Positions 1-9,908 of a stretch of DNA of 15,047 bases are shown one piece after another (positions within the stretch are counted from its first letter, which is position 1; each line of letters opens with the position of its first letter). The stretch comes from an uncultured Solobacterium sp. (GTDB taxonomy: Bacteria; Bacillota_I; Bacilli_A; Erysipelotrichales; Erysipelotrichaceae). Both the position numbers and the translations under genes were made by a program. The stretch covers positions 1 to 15,047 of the forward strand of contig CALBKL010000329.1 of the NCBI GenBank assembly GCA_937895985.1. Direction: 5' to 3'. Below the pieces are notes generated by a model. The model did not search any database. It was not told the DNA's origin and saw only the letters and a list, made by a program, of their open reading frames with translations.

Positions 1-13
1 TATCCTGAAACAT
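1..13 (-). CDS. Start of an unidentified divergent gene (partial)
   Basis: An ATG lies at 13..11 on the minus strand, preceded 5 nt upstream by GGAGGG (24..19), a strong ribosome binding site. Only the first codons (M-F-Q-D) are inside the window, so the product cannot be identified. The gene would run divergently from the helicase gene at 109. A TACAAT hexamer at 44..39 on the minus strand could be its -10 element, but no convincing -35 is visible. The call rests only on the RBS and start-codon pairing. Confidence 0.45.
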
Positions 14-93
14 GCTGTCCCTCCAGTTTTCCACTATTATTGTACTAGTTTTATCCATTCTCTGCATGACATCTCAGCAGTTTTTTCAATGTG

Positions 94-102
94 TGCTAAG
101 AT
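94..102 (+). promoter_or_regulatory. Candidate extended -10 of the helicase gene
   Basis: TGCTAAGAT (94-102) matches an extended -10 element: TG, one base, then TAAGAT with four of six matches to TATAAT. No good -35 is visible at 16 to 18 nt upstream, which is tolerated by extended -10 promoters. Transcription would begin about at 109, the A of the start codon, where no Shine-Dalgarno sequence is present. This is weak evidence taken alone. Confidence 0.3.
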
Positions 103-108
103 TAAGCT

Positions 109-1455
109 ATGAAACTATCAAATTCTATCCAAAATGCCCTCAATGAAATGGGCTATCATTCCTTATTACCGATTCAAGAAACTGTCATTCCGATGATTCA
201 AGAAGGGAAAAGTTTATTTGTACTAGCCAAAACGGGTAGTGGTAAAACTGCCTCATATTTGATTCCTGCAATTGAACAAGTAAATCCAAATGATGATTTT
301 ACTTCTACTTTAATTGTGGCTCCTACAAGAGAACTCGCGATTCAAATCTCATTAGAAGCCAAGTTACTCGCTTCCTATACACAGGTACATATTGTTACTT
401 TGATTGGTGGCATAGATACAGAAAAGCAGCTAAATGCATTACGTCATCGTCCACACATCATCATCGGAACACCAGGTCGATTACTGGATTTATATAACCA
501 AGAAGCTTTCAAACTTTCCAATTTATCTCTTTTTGTGATTGATGAGGCTGATCAAGTCTACTCCACAGGACAATCGGAAGAAGTGAATCAACTAAGGATC
601 GCAATTCATGGCGTTCAAACGATATGTCTTTCTGCCACAAAAAATGAAACGATTCAAACTTACTTTGATACTCCATTTGAAGAAGTATTCCAAGGTGAAA
701 TCGCAGTCAATGATAAAATTACATCCTACTATCTTGAAACAGAAAATAAAAAAGACACATTATTATCTCTTTTGCAATCACTACCAATCACATCAGCGAT
801 TGTATTCGTCAATCACCGTAGCACTGCAATAGAACTATCTGATTTGTTACTACGAAATAACATCCTCAGTTCTGCTTTCTCTGGTTATTTTGATGAGAGA
901 AAACGTATCGCCATCATGAGCGACTTCCGCAAAGGTGATATACGTGTATTAGTTGCGACCGATGCGGCTGCTAGAGGTATTGATATCCATGAACTATCTC
1001 ATGTAATTCATTATGATATTTCTATCGATACAGAAACCTTTATTCATCGATCTGGTCGTACTGCACATCAAGGTGATGAAGGTATTTCTATTTCATTACT
1101 AACACCTGAAGATATGAAGTCAGAAGTTGGTATGTATATCCGCATGCATAGTCAAGCATATACACCACAAGATACACACCCAGTTGATTTATCGATTCCA
1201 TACCAAAAGAAAGCTACACCTTCTACACAGGTAACTCACATCCTCATTCGTGCAGGAAGAAACGAAAAGATACGTCCAAAAGATATCATCGGTGCACTTT
1301 GTACCATATTCTCATTTGATGAAATTGGCACACTTGAAATTCAAGACCGCTTCTCGACAGTCACAATCCTTTCCAAAGAGGAAGATATTTTATCTCGTTT
1401 CGAAGATTTTACAGTCAAAGGAAAGCGCAGAAAAGTCGAATTATTGAATCAGTAA
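109..1455 (+). CDS. dbpA: DEAD-box ATP-dependent RNA helicase, DbpA/YxiN type
   Basis: A cytoplasmic 448-aa DEAD-box RNA helicase. The Q motif is around residues 17-23. Motif I AKTGSGKT is at 40-47, PTRELA at 72-77, TPGR at 121-124, DEAD at 145-148, SAT at 175-177, ATDAAARGID at 283-292 and HRSGRTAHQG at 313-322, so both RecA-like domains are intact. The motif VI tail has His where family members commonly have Arg. Residues about 375-447 (from THILIRAGR to KGKRRKVEL) resemble the DbpA/YxiN RNA-binding domain, which in characterised members recognises hairpin 92 of 23S rRNA. A role in 50S subunit assembly is therefore inferred. The frame is closed by a stop at 103-105, so 109 is the earliest start. 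It has no visible Shine-Dalgarno sequence. CshA-like helicases are the alternative, but they lack this C-terminal domain. Confidence 0.88.
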   Translation: MKLSNSIQNALNEMGYHSLLPIQETVIPMIQEGKSLFVLAKTGSGKTASYLIPAIEQVNPNDDFTSTLIVAPTRELAIQISLEAKLLASYTQVHIVTLIGGIDTEKQLNALRHRPHIIIGTPGRLLDLYNQEAFKLSNLSLFVIDEADQVYSTGQSEEVNQLRIAIHGVQTICLSATKNETIQTYFDTPFEEVFQGEIAVNDKITSYYLETENKKDTLLSLLQSLPITSAIVFVNHRSTAIELSDLLLRNNILSSAFSGYFDERKRIAIMSDFRKGDIRVLVATDAAARGIDIHELSHVIHYDISIDTETFIHRSGRTAHQGDEGISISLLTPEDMKSEVGMYIRMHSQAYTPQDTHPVDLSIPYQKKATPSTQVTHILIRAGRNEKIRPKDIIGALCTIFSFDEIGTLEIQDRFSTVTILSKEEDILSRFEDFTVKGKRRKVELLNQ

Positions 1456-1477
1456 ATTTGAAGTATACTTCAAATTT
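1454..1477. terminator. 24-bp perfect palindrome after the helicase stop
   Basis: The arms AAATTTGAAGTA and TACTTCAAATTT form a perfect palindrome beginning at the stop codon of the helicase gene. It is followed by a T-rich run (1475-1488). It could fold as an A/T-rich intrinsic terminator with a 4-nt loop. Its symmetric TTGAAGTATACTTCAA core also looks like a dimeric repressor operator. Which role applies cannot be decided from sequence. Confidence 0.5.
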
Positions 1478-1491
1478 TGTATATTTTTGAA

Positions 1492-1516
1492 AATATTTGA
1501 AGTTTGCTTCAATATT
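1492..1516. repeat. Second, imperfect inverted repeat related to the 1454 palindrome
   Basis: AATATTTGAAG (1492-1502) and CTTCAATATT (1507-1516) form an inverted repeat with one bulged T and a TTTG loop. The arms share TTTGAAGT and CTTCAA with the palindrome at 1454-1477; the centres are about 39 bp apart. The right arm overlaps the candidate -35 of the downstream gene, so an operator role is as plausible as a terminator role. Confidence 0.45.
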
Positions 1517-1543
1517 CACTTCTTTTTATGAAAGCGATATACT
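1515..1543 (+). promoter_or_regulatory. Candidate sigma-A promoter of the small membrane protein gene
   Basis: TTCACT (1515-1520) and TATACT (1538-1543) are separated by 17 nt, matching the housekeeping TTGACA/TATAAT pattern at four and five of six positions. The predicted start near 1550 leaves a leader of about 50 nt before the ATG at 1601. The -35 overlaps the right arm of the upstream inverted repeat. Confidence 0.45.
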
Positions 1544-1600
1544 AAAGATACCAATACATCTACTATTTATCATTATTTCTTAAAATTGTGAGGTGAAAGC

Positions 1601-2011
1601 ATGCATAAAACTAGCACAAAGGTTTTAATCTCAGGTTTTTTACTCATCTTATTTGCGTCTATTTGTATTAGTATCTATCTCTTCGTGAAGTTAAACACAA
1701 CAATTTCTATAGGAAAAGGGCATTATCTAGCGATGGATTCAAATACAAATGGTGCTTACAACATGGAAATCTATGAAGATCATTCTGTGAAAATTTTCCT
1801 AGATAAGGTTTATGTAGAAGGTACTTTAGAGCACGAACAGACACAATACACAGACTCTTACTATATTCAAACAAAAGATAAGAAGTATTTTATGAGTATC
1901 AATCATGATACTGTATCTGTTCCTGTAGAGGTAAATGGTAATCTTGTTTCTTTAGTATTTAAGTTTGTTAGTAATGTTCCATTTACACAAATTGATTTAC
2001 CACAAAAATAA
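1601..2011 (+). CDS. Small membrane-anchored extracytoplasmic protein, function unknown
   Basis: I do not recognise this 136-aa protein. A short basic N-terminus (MHKTSTK) is followed by one strong hydrophobic segment at about residues 8-30, then about 105 polar residues without further membrane helices. The segment has a Cys but no clear lipobox, so an uncleaved N-terminal anchor with the remainder outside the cell is the simplest reading. The outer part is rich in Tyr, Thr and Asp and alternates in a way that suggests a small beta-rich domain. The start is supported by an RBS, AGGTGA (1591-1596), 4 nt before the ATG. It has its own candidate promoter, and a strong hairpin follows it. It is separated from the helicase by two palindromes, so functional linkage to the helicase is doubtful. 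Confidence 0.7.
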   Translation: MHKTSTKVLISGFLLILFASICISIYLFVKLNTTISIGKGHYLAMDSNTNGAYNMEIYEDHSVKIFLDKVYVEGTLEHEQTQYTDSYYIQTKDKKYFMSINHDTVSVPVEVNGNLVSLVFKFVSNVPFTQIDLPQK

Positions 2012-2026
2012 TCATGCAATTATAAA

Positions 2027-2067
2027 GTGAACCTCCTAAGTTTTCTATAATAACTTAGGAGGTTCAC
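2027..2067. terminator. Bidirectional intrinsic terminator between convergent genes
   Basis: A perfect 16-bp stem, GTGAACCTCCTAAGTT (2027-2042) against AACTTAGGAGGTTCAC (2052-2067), closes a 9-nt loop. It lies between the ends of two convergent genes (2011 and 2080). A short T run follows on the plus strand, and an A/T-rich flank on the other side allows use from the minus strand too. The AGGAGG in the right arm is part of the stem, not a ribosome binding site, since no start codon follows. Confidence 0.85.
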
Positions 2068-2079
2068 ATTTAAGTTACA

Positions 2080-2649
2080 TTATTTTGTATTTATAGGAAA
2101 CCATCCCATATTAAGACGAATTTCCTTTCGCTCTAAATCAGTGTTTGTATAACAACAACTGTCAAAACCAATTAAGGTAAAACCTTCGTGCAGGTAGAAG
2201 TCAACTGCATTTATATTTGATGATTGTGTCTCTAAAATCAATGTACGATAGTTTTTTTCTACTGTAATCTTTTTGGCAATGTCTAACAACTTCTTACCAT
2301 ACCCTTGCCCTCTCAACTTCTCATCAACAAATAGTTCTGTAATAATCAATCGATTTGTCCAACTTTCTGGGCAAATTTCAATTGCCGCAAGTAATTTGTT
2401 ATCTTCTGTAATACCATAGGCTTCCGCATCTTCCCACCAGTCTTCGTAAAGCTTATCCTGATATTCGCAGTCCTTTAAACTATGTATAAATGGTTTCTTA
2501 AATTTTTTCTTTTGAATTGAAATCTGAAAACCATCATCTGTTCTTTGCATATCTACATCGTAGTATTCTTTTGATGTGTATTCGATAGGTAACAGTGTTC
2601 CTTTCCATGTATCTTTCCTTAATTTATGAATGATATAGTTTTTCATCAT
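2080..2649 (-). CDS. GNAT-family N-acetyltransferase, streptothricin-acetyltransferase-like
   Basis: A predicted cytoplasmic acetyl-CoA-dependent acetyltransferase of 189 aa. The start is ATGATG at 2649, because AAAGGAG (ending 5 nt upstream) fits that codon; a longer frame from 2673 has no such site. The acetyl-CoA-binding motif A of the GNAT fold is visible as ELFVDEKLRGQGYGKKLLD, in the middle of the protein. The stretch ILETQSSNINAVDFYLHEGF, followed by a Tyr-rich end, resembles streptothricin acetyltransferases (Sat/SatA), where LETQ-N-A-FY is typical. The first 70 or so residues are not obviously conserved. The natural substrate is unknown, and resistance should not be inferred from the likeness. 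The gene follows a small membrane protein gene with a 45-nt gap and probably shares its transcript. It ends at the bidirectional hairpin. Confidence 0.75.
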   Translation of the reverse strand: MMKNYIIHKLRKDTWKGTLLPIEYTSKEYYDVDMQRTDDGFQISIQKKKFKKPFIHSLKDCEYQDKLYEDWWEDAEAYGITEDNKLLAAIEICPESWTNRLIITELFVDEKLRGQGYGKKLLDIAKKITVEKNYRTLILETQSSNINAVDFYLHEGFTLIGFDSCCYTNTDLERKEIRLNMGWFPINTK

Positions 2650-2694
2650 TTTCGCTCCTTTCGACAAATACAAACTATATACATCACATTTTTT

Positions 2695-3228
2695 CTATAA
2701 TGCGCCTAAATCTTGTAATGTACCATTACCTTCTGGTTGAATATTTTCTAGTTTGATATTTGGATTTCTCTTTTGTAAGTATCCTGCAAATCTTCTCGCT
2801 TCTCCTTTATCTCGACAGCTAAGTGAGAAGGTTTTTTCTTTATTTGTAAGGTAGATGGTTAACTTACCGTGTTTTCCTTCTTCGACCTTCATCACTTGAA
2901 TGTCCATTGTGGATTCTTCATGCATGTTTAATCCAATGCATGCAATCATACGGTCATTTAAGATCCAACTACGGTCTATCACACCACCTTTTTCGTATTC
3001 TTCGATATTGTGAATTGATTTTAGTGCCCGTGATATTTTAAATTTCTTTGTATAGTACATCAAAAGGATTACTCCTAAGATTGCTGTACCTACCATCATC
3101 GCATAACGTAATTCTTGAATTCCCTTTTTTTGATAGAAAAACGCTAATGCGAACACTAGGAATACAAGTGGTGTCATGAACGGTCCATACAATAAACTAT
3201 TTAGTGACTGATAGTATTTTTTAATCAT
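2695..3228 (-). CDS. Two-helix membrane protein with cytosolic domain, function unknown
   Basis: I do not recognise this 177-aa protein. Two hydrophobic segments lie at about residues 18-32 and 42-58, joined by a short loop (YQKKGIQELRYA). About 115 soluble residues follow, probably cytosolic given the basic YTKKFK after helix 2. The soluble part alternates short strands (RMIACIGLN, KLTIYLTN, TFSLSCRD) and ends in a helix (GEARRFAGYLQKR), a pattern compatible with a small PH-like or alpha/beta domain, but this is a guess. The start is supported by GAGGT, 7 nt before the ATG. It begins just after the atp operon terminator. A TATGAT at 3254..3249 could be its own -10, so it may be transcribed separately or by readthrough of the terminator. 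Confidence 0.7.
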   Translation of the reverse strand: MIKKYYQSLNSLLYGPFMTPLVFLVFALAFFYQKKGIQELRYAMMVGTAILGVILLMYYTKKFKISRALKSIHNIEEYEKGGVIDRSWILNDRMIACIGLNMHEESTMDIQVMKVEEGKHGKLTIYLTNKEKTFSLSCRDKGEARRFAGYLQKRNPNIKLENIQPEGNGTLQDLGAL

Positions 3229-3261
3229 ATTGTTACCTCGATGGTCTTATCATACCATATA

Positions 3262-3300
3262 TAAAAAACAGATAATGAAGAATGTCTTCACCATCTGTTT
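3262..3300 (-). terminator. Intrinsic terminator of the atp operon
   Basis: Read on the minus strand, AAACAGATGGTGAAGA (3300..3285) pairs with TCTTCATTATCTGTTT (3281..3266) through a 3-nt loop. Two positions pair only as G-U wobbles in the minus-strand RNA, so the fold favours that strand. A run of six T (3268..3263) overlaps the end of the stem and extends past it. It sits 3 bases past the atpC stop codon. Confidence 0.85.
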
Positions 3301-3303
3301 CTT

Positions 3304-5105
<1,802 letters not shown>

Positions 5106-5960
5106 CTATACGGCACTTGAGCCACCAACAATTTCCGTTATTTCCTGGGTAATTGCGGCCTGTCTTGCCTTATTGTATTCGAGTTTCAGCGTTGTGCTTA
5201 ACTCATCTGCGTTATCTGAAGCTGCCTTCATCGCTACACGACGGCTTCCTTGTTCTGCGGTTGTGGATTCCATCCAATCTGAATACGTTACATCAGTAAT
5301 CATCATTGGAATCAAGCTATCCAATATAGAAGATGGATCCGGTTCGAATAGTGTTTCTTGATGTTCTCCTGTTTTTTCTTTCTTTTTATCTGGATTGATG
5401 GTACATGGTAGTAACACATCCAACTCTGGTGTAAATGTCATTGTATTTACAAATCTTGTATACAGGATCTGTACCTTACCAACTTCACCTGCCTGATAGC
5501 GTGCTACACCATCCTCAACACATTTCTTTAAATCCGCAAATGAGATTTTATCTGATGAGATTTGTTCCTCATTGATGATATTAAATCCTGCTTCTTTTAG
5601 CTGGTGATGGATTGCAGTTCCAACTAAGAATACTGGGTCAGTAGGGTCCAATGTTTCTCTTGCTAACTTGAAGACATTCTGGTTATATCCACCACATAGG
5701 CCTAAATCTGAACAGAAGATAATCGTCATTGTATGTGGGTTCTGATTATGCACTAGATACTTACTTTCAACGTCTTGGTTGTTTGCGACAATATCATTGA
5801 CCGTATCTTGTAAACGTTGTGCATATTCTCGGTTGGCTTCCATCTTTTTTCTTTGTTTTAGAAGCTTTGCGTTGGCAATCATCTCCATCGCTTTTGTAAT
5901 CTTTTTGGTGGAGTTGACAGACTTAATTCTACTACGCAAAGCCTGTCTAGATTGTGCCAT
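5106..5960 (-). CDS. atpG: F1Fo ATP synthase gamma subunit
   Basis: The rotor shaft of F1, 284 aa. The N-terminal helix (RSRIKSVNSTKKITKAMEM) and the C-terminal helix (RRVAMKAASDNADELSTTL to the end) that form the antiparallel coiled coil are both present. The Rossmann-like middle part includes IIFCSDLGLCGGYN, a conserved gamma motif. A lysine-rich, acidic stretch (about residues 190-210, DKKKEKTGEHQE) is a probable surface loop that varies between species. The gene starts 1 base after the atpA stop, so it is translationally coupled to it. Confidence 0.97.
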   Translation of the reverse strand: MAQSRQALRSRIKSVNSTKKITKAMEMIANAKLLKQRKKMEANREYAQRLQDTVNDIVANNQDVESKYLVHNQNPHTMTIIFCSDLGLCGGYNQNVFKLARETLDPTDPVFLVGTAIHHQLKEAGFNIINEEQISSDKISFADLKKCVEDGVARYQAGEVGKVQILYTRFVNTMTFTPELDVLLPCTINPDKKKEKTGEHQETLFEPDPSSILDSLIPMMITDVTYSDWMESTTAEQGSRRVAMKAASDNADELSTTLKLEYNKARQAAITQEITEIVGGSSAV

Positions 5961-5961
5961 C

Positions 5962-8019
<2,058 letters not shown>

Positions 8020-8030
<11 letters not shown>

Positions 8031-8532
8031 CGCCAACCGCTTCCTTTACGAACGCATCAATTGCTTGACGGTCAACTTTTTCAGCTTCGTGTTCGCCAAT
8101 TAACTTACCGGCAGCACTAAATGCGACATCGACCATTTCTTTCTTCATGGATGCGTACATTTCTCTGCGTTCTGCTTCGATCTGTTCTTGTGCACGCTGT
8201 TTTACAGCTGCAGCTTCTTTATCAGCCTGTGCAAGAATTTGTTGCTTTTCTTGCTTTGCTTGCTGAATTGCAGCACTTACGATTTCTTCTGATTTTGTAG
8301 ATGCAGTATTCAACTGCTCTAATGCAACCCTGCGATCTGCCAAGGCTTCTTCTTTTGCCTGTTGACTTAGCACAAGTTCTTCTTGTATCTTATCTGCTCT
8401 AGCATCTAAGAACTTCTTTACGGATTCCCACAAGAATTTCTTAGCAATCAGAAATAATACGAATGTACTACATAGCTGAACCAACACTGTCAAAACATTT
8501 GGAAATAACTGTTCAACAATATTGACTTCCAT
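8020..8532 (-). CDS. atpF: F1Fo ATP synthase b subunit
   Basis: The peripheral stalk subunit, 170 aa. One membrane helix at about residues 13-33 (VLTVLVQLCSTFVLFLIAKK) is followed by FLWESVKKFLDARADKI, typical of the b neck. The rest is a long charged, Ala/Gln/Glu-rich coiled coil that ends in the delta-binding region (VAFSAAGKLIGE). AGGTAACT gives a ribosome binding site right before the ATG. Only one b gene is present, so the stalk is a homodimer. Confidence 0.96.
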
Positions 8533-8551
8533 AGTTACCTAAAAGCCTCAA

Positions 8552-8776
8552 TTAGTATACGAAAATAAGAAGAATAGAAACTAACAAACCGTAAATAGCA
8601 CATGTTTCAGACAAAGCGATACCTAAAATCATTGTGGAACGAATCTTTGATTCTGCTTCTGGATTCTTACCGATAGCGTCACATGCGTGAGCGGCTACTG
8701 TACCTTCACCTAAACCTGTTAAGAAACCTGTAAATACTGCGATACCTGCACCAATTGCGATTAAACCCTTTTCCAT
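8552..8776 (-). CDS. atpE: F1Fo ATP synthase c subunit, probable Na+ type
   Basis: The proteolipid rotor ring subunit, 74 aa: two membrane helices joined by the polar loop GKNPEAESKIRS. The ion-carrying carboxylate is Glu57 in ALSETCAIYG. Aligned by eye with the Na+-binding c subunit of Ilyobacter tartaricus, Glu57, Thr58 and Tyr62 fall on its Glu65, Ser66 and Tyr70. Glu24 in GLGEG falls on its Gln32. Glu on both helices with a hydroxyl residue after the second one matches the two-carboxylate Na+ motif described for Fusobacterium nucleatum. Na+ coupling is therefore inferred, not shown. A good ribosome binding site, AAGGAG, precedes the ATG. Confidence 0.97.
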   Translation of the reverse strand: MEKGLIAIGAGIAVFTGFLTGLGEGTVAAHACDAIGKNPEAESKIRSTMILGIALSETCAIYGLLVSILLIFVY

Positions 8777-8790
8777 AATTTTTTCTCCTT

Positions 8791-9495
8791 TTAATCTTTT
8801 TCTTCTTCAGGAATATCGTTTCCTAAAAGTACGATTGTCAAAGTGACAAATACCAATGTTTGAATAAACCCTGCAAATAAATCAAAATACATGTGTAATA
8901 TTGGGGTGATGATTGGAGCCATGAAATTAAATACTGTTCCTTGGATACCAACTAAACCTGCGATTGCATTTGATAGATTTGCTGTCCCCATATATACAAG
9001 GGACATCATAATAGAACCACAAGTGATATTACCAAATAAACGTAATGCCATGGATAACATCGTTGAGAACTTACCGATGATATTCATTGGCAACATCGGT
9101 GCTATCGGTTCTAAGAATGCATGCATGTAGGCTTTAAAGCCACCGTATTTTAATTCTGCAACCTGAATCATTAACCAGGTTAAGAAAGATAATGTAATGG
9201 TTACACTAAAGTTAGCTGTCGGTGAACTTAATCCAAATAGCGAAATTGTGTTACTGACAAAGATGTAGAACCATAATGCTAAGATATATGGTGTTAACTT
9301 ATCCGCTACTTTCTTACCTACATTTGTGCGTACCGTTTTATATACTGCTTCTGTCGCAAGTACAACCGGTACGACGATACCTTTTGGTTTTTCTAATGGA
9401 TCTGCCTTTTCGATTTTCTTTGACAATAATATCATCGCGATTGCTAGGACGATCGTAATCAGAATGATTACATACACGTCCGATTGTATTGTCAT
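8791..9495 (-). CDS. atpB: F1Fo ATP synthase a subunit
   Basis: The membrane stator subunit that forms the ion half-channels, 234 aa with about five to six hydrophobic segments. The essential arginine is Arg152 in SMALRLFGNITCG, the family signature. The last helices (ITPILHMYFDLFAGFIQTLVF) are also typical. The start at 9495 has only a weak ribosome binding site (GGTGA, 5 nt upstream), and the gene begins 4 bases after the atpI stop, so it may depend on coupled translation. The C-terminus is short and acidic (IPEEEKD). Confidence 0.96.
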   Translation of the reverse strand: MTIQSDVYVIILITIVLAIAMILLSKKIEKADPLEKPKGIVVPVVLATEAVYKTVRTNVGKKVADKLTPYILALWFYIFVSNTISLFGLSSPTANFSVTITLSFLTWLMIQVAELKYGGFKAYMHAFLEPIAPMLPMNIIGKFSTMLSMALRLFGNITCGSIMMSLVYMGTANLSNAIAGLVGIQGTVFNFMAPIITPILHMYFDLFAGFIQTLVFVTLTIVLLGNDIPEEEKD

Positions 9496-9499
9496 GTCT

Positions 9500-9838
9500 T
9501 CACCGTCCTCTCTCTATGACTGCCACATGAAATATAATTGCTAATTTAATTGTTGAAAGACCAATTGCGCATGTTAGAACATTGAGATATTGCGGAAAGA
9601 TAGCACTGATGACTAATACTGCAGCCATCAATGCATAATTGATAGCGAAGTTTAAGTAGCTTCCAGATGAGGATTGCATACTTAATACTCGCTTTGCAAA
9701 AATCTCTGTTCGTTTATAAATAATGAATGCGGCAACTGCTCCAAACAACCAACCTGTCGTCCATTGCCAATGGAACGGCAAGAAAACAAAACTAATCAGA
9801 ACGAATGCAAAGTATATTTTCCAAGTATGATTTGTCAT
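9500..9838 (-). CDS. atpI: ATP synthase subunit I (AtpI-like membrane protein)
   Basis: A 112-aa membrane protein with about four hydrophobic segments (near residues 8-22, 28-41, 64-82 and 86-105), at the position of atpI as the first gene of the operon. Sequence conservation in this family is low, so the call rests on size, topology and place. AtpI-like proteins assist c-ring assembly or Mg2+ supply in some bacteria. The start has GGAAG about 7 nt upstream. It is preceded by a candidate promoter and separated from parB by 70 bp. Confidence 0.8.
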   Translation of the reverse strand: MTNHTWKIYFAFVLISFVFLPFHWQWTTGWLFGAVAAFIIYKRTEIFAKRVLSMQSSSGSYLNFAINYALMAAVLVISAIFPQYLNVLTCAIGLSTIKLAIIFHVAVIERGR

Positions 9839-9859
9839 TTCTTACTTCCAATTACTTGC

Positions 9860-9887
9860 ATTATATTCCTTTTTAAGCATATGTGAA
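9860..9887 (-). promoter_or_regulatory. Candidate promoter of the atp operon
   Basis: On the minus strand, TTCACA (9887..9882) and a perfect TATAAT (9865..9860) are separated by 16 nt. Transcription would start near 9853, giving a leader of about 15 nt to the atpI start at 9838. The -35 lies inside an inverted repeat (9882-9904), which might be a regulatory site. Confidence 0.5.
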
Positions 9888-9904
9888 AAAGTATATTTTT
9901 CACA
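9882..9904. repeat. Inverted repeat between parB and atpI
   Basis: TGTGAAAAA (9882-9890) and TTTTTCACA (9896-9904) form a perfect 9-bp inverted repeat with a 5-nt spacer, just after the parB stop. No U tract follows in the minus-strand direction, so it is at best a weak terminator. Since it contains the candidate -35 of the atp promoter, an operator role is possible. Confidence 0.5.
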
Positions 9905-9908
9905 ATAA

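Noticed and set aside
2052..2067. AGGAGG considered as a ribosome binding site for a plus-strand small gene
   Set aside because: It is one arm of a perfect 16-bp hairpin between convergent genes, and no start codon follows at a suitable distance.
2650..2673. Upstream ATG at 2673 for the acetyltransferase
   Set aside because: The AAAGGAG site lies between it and the ATGATG at 2649, so the latter is the start.
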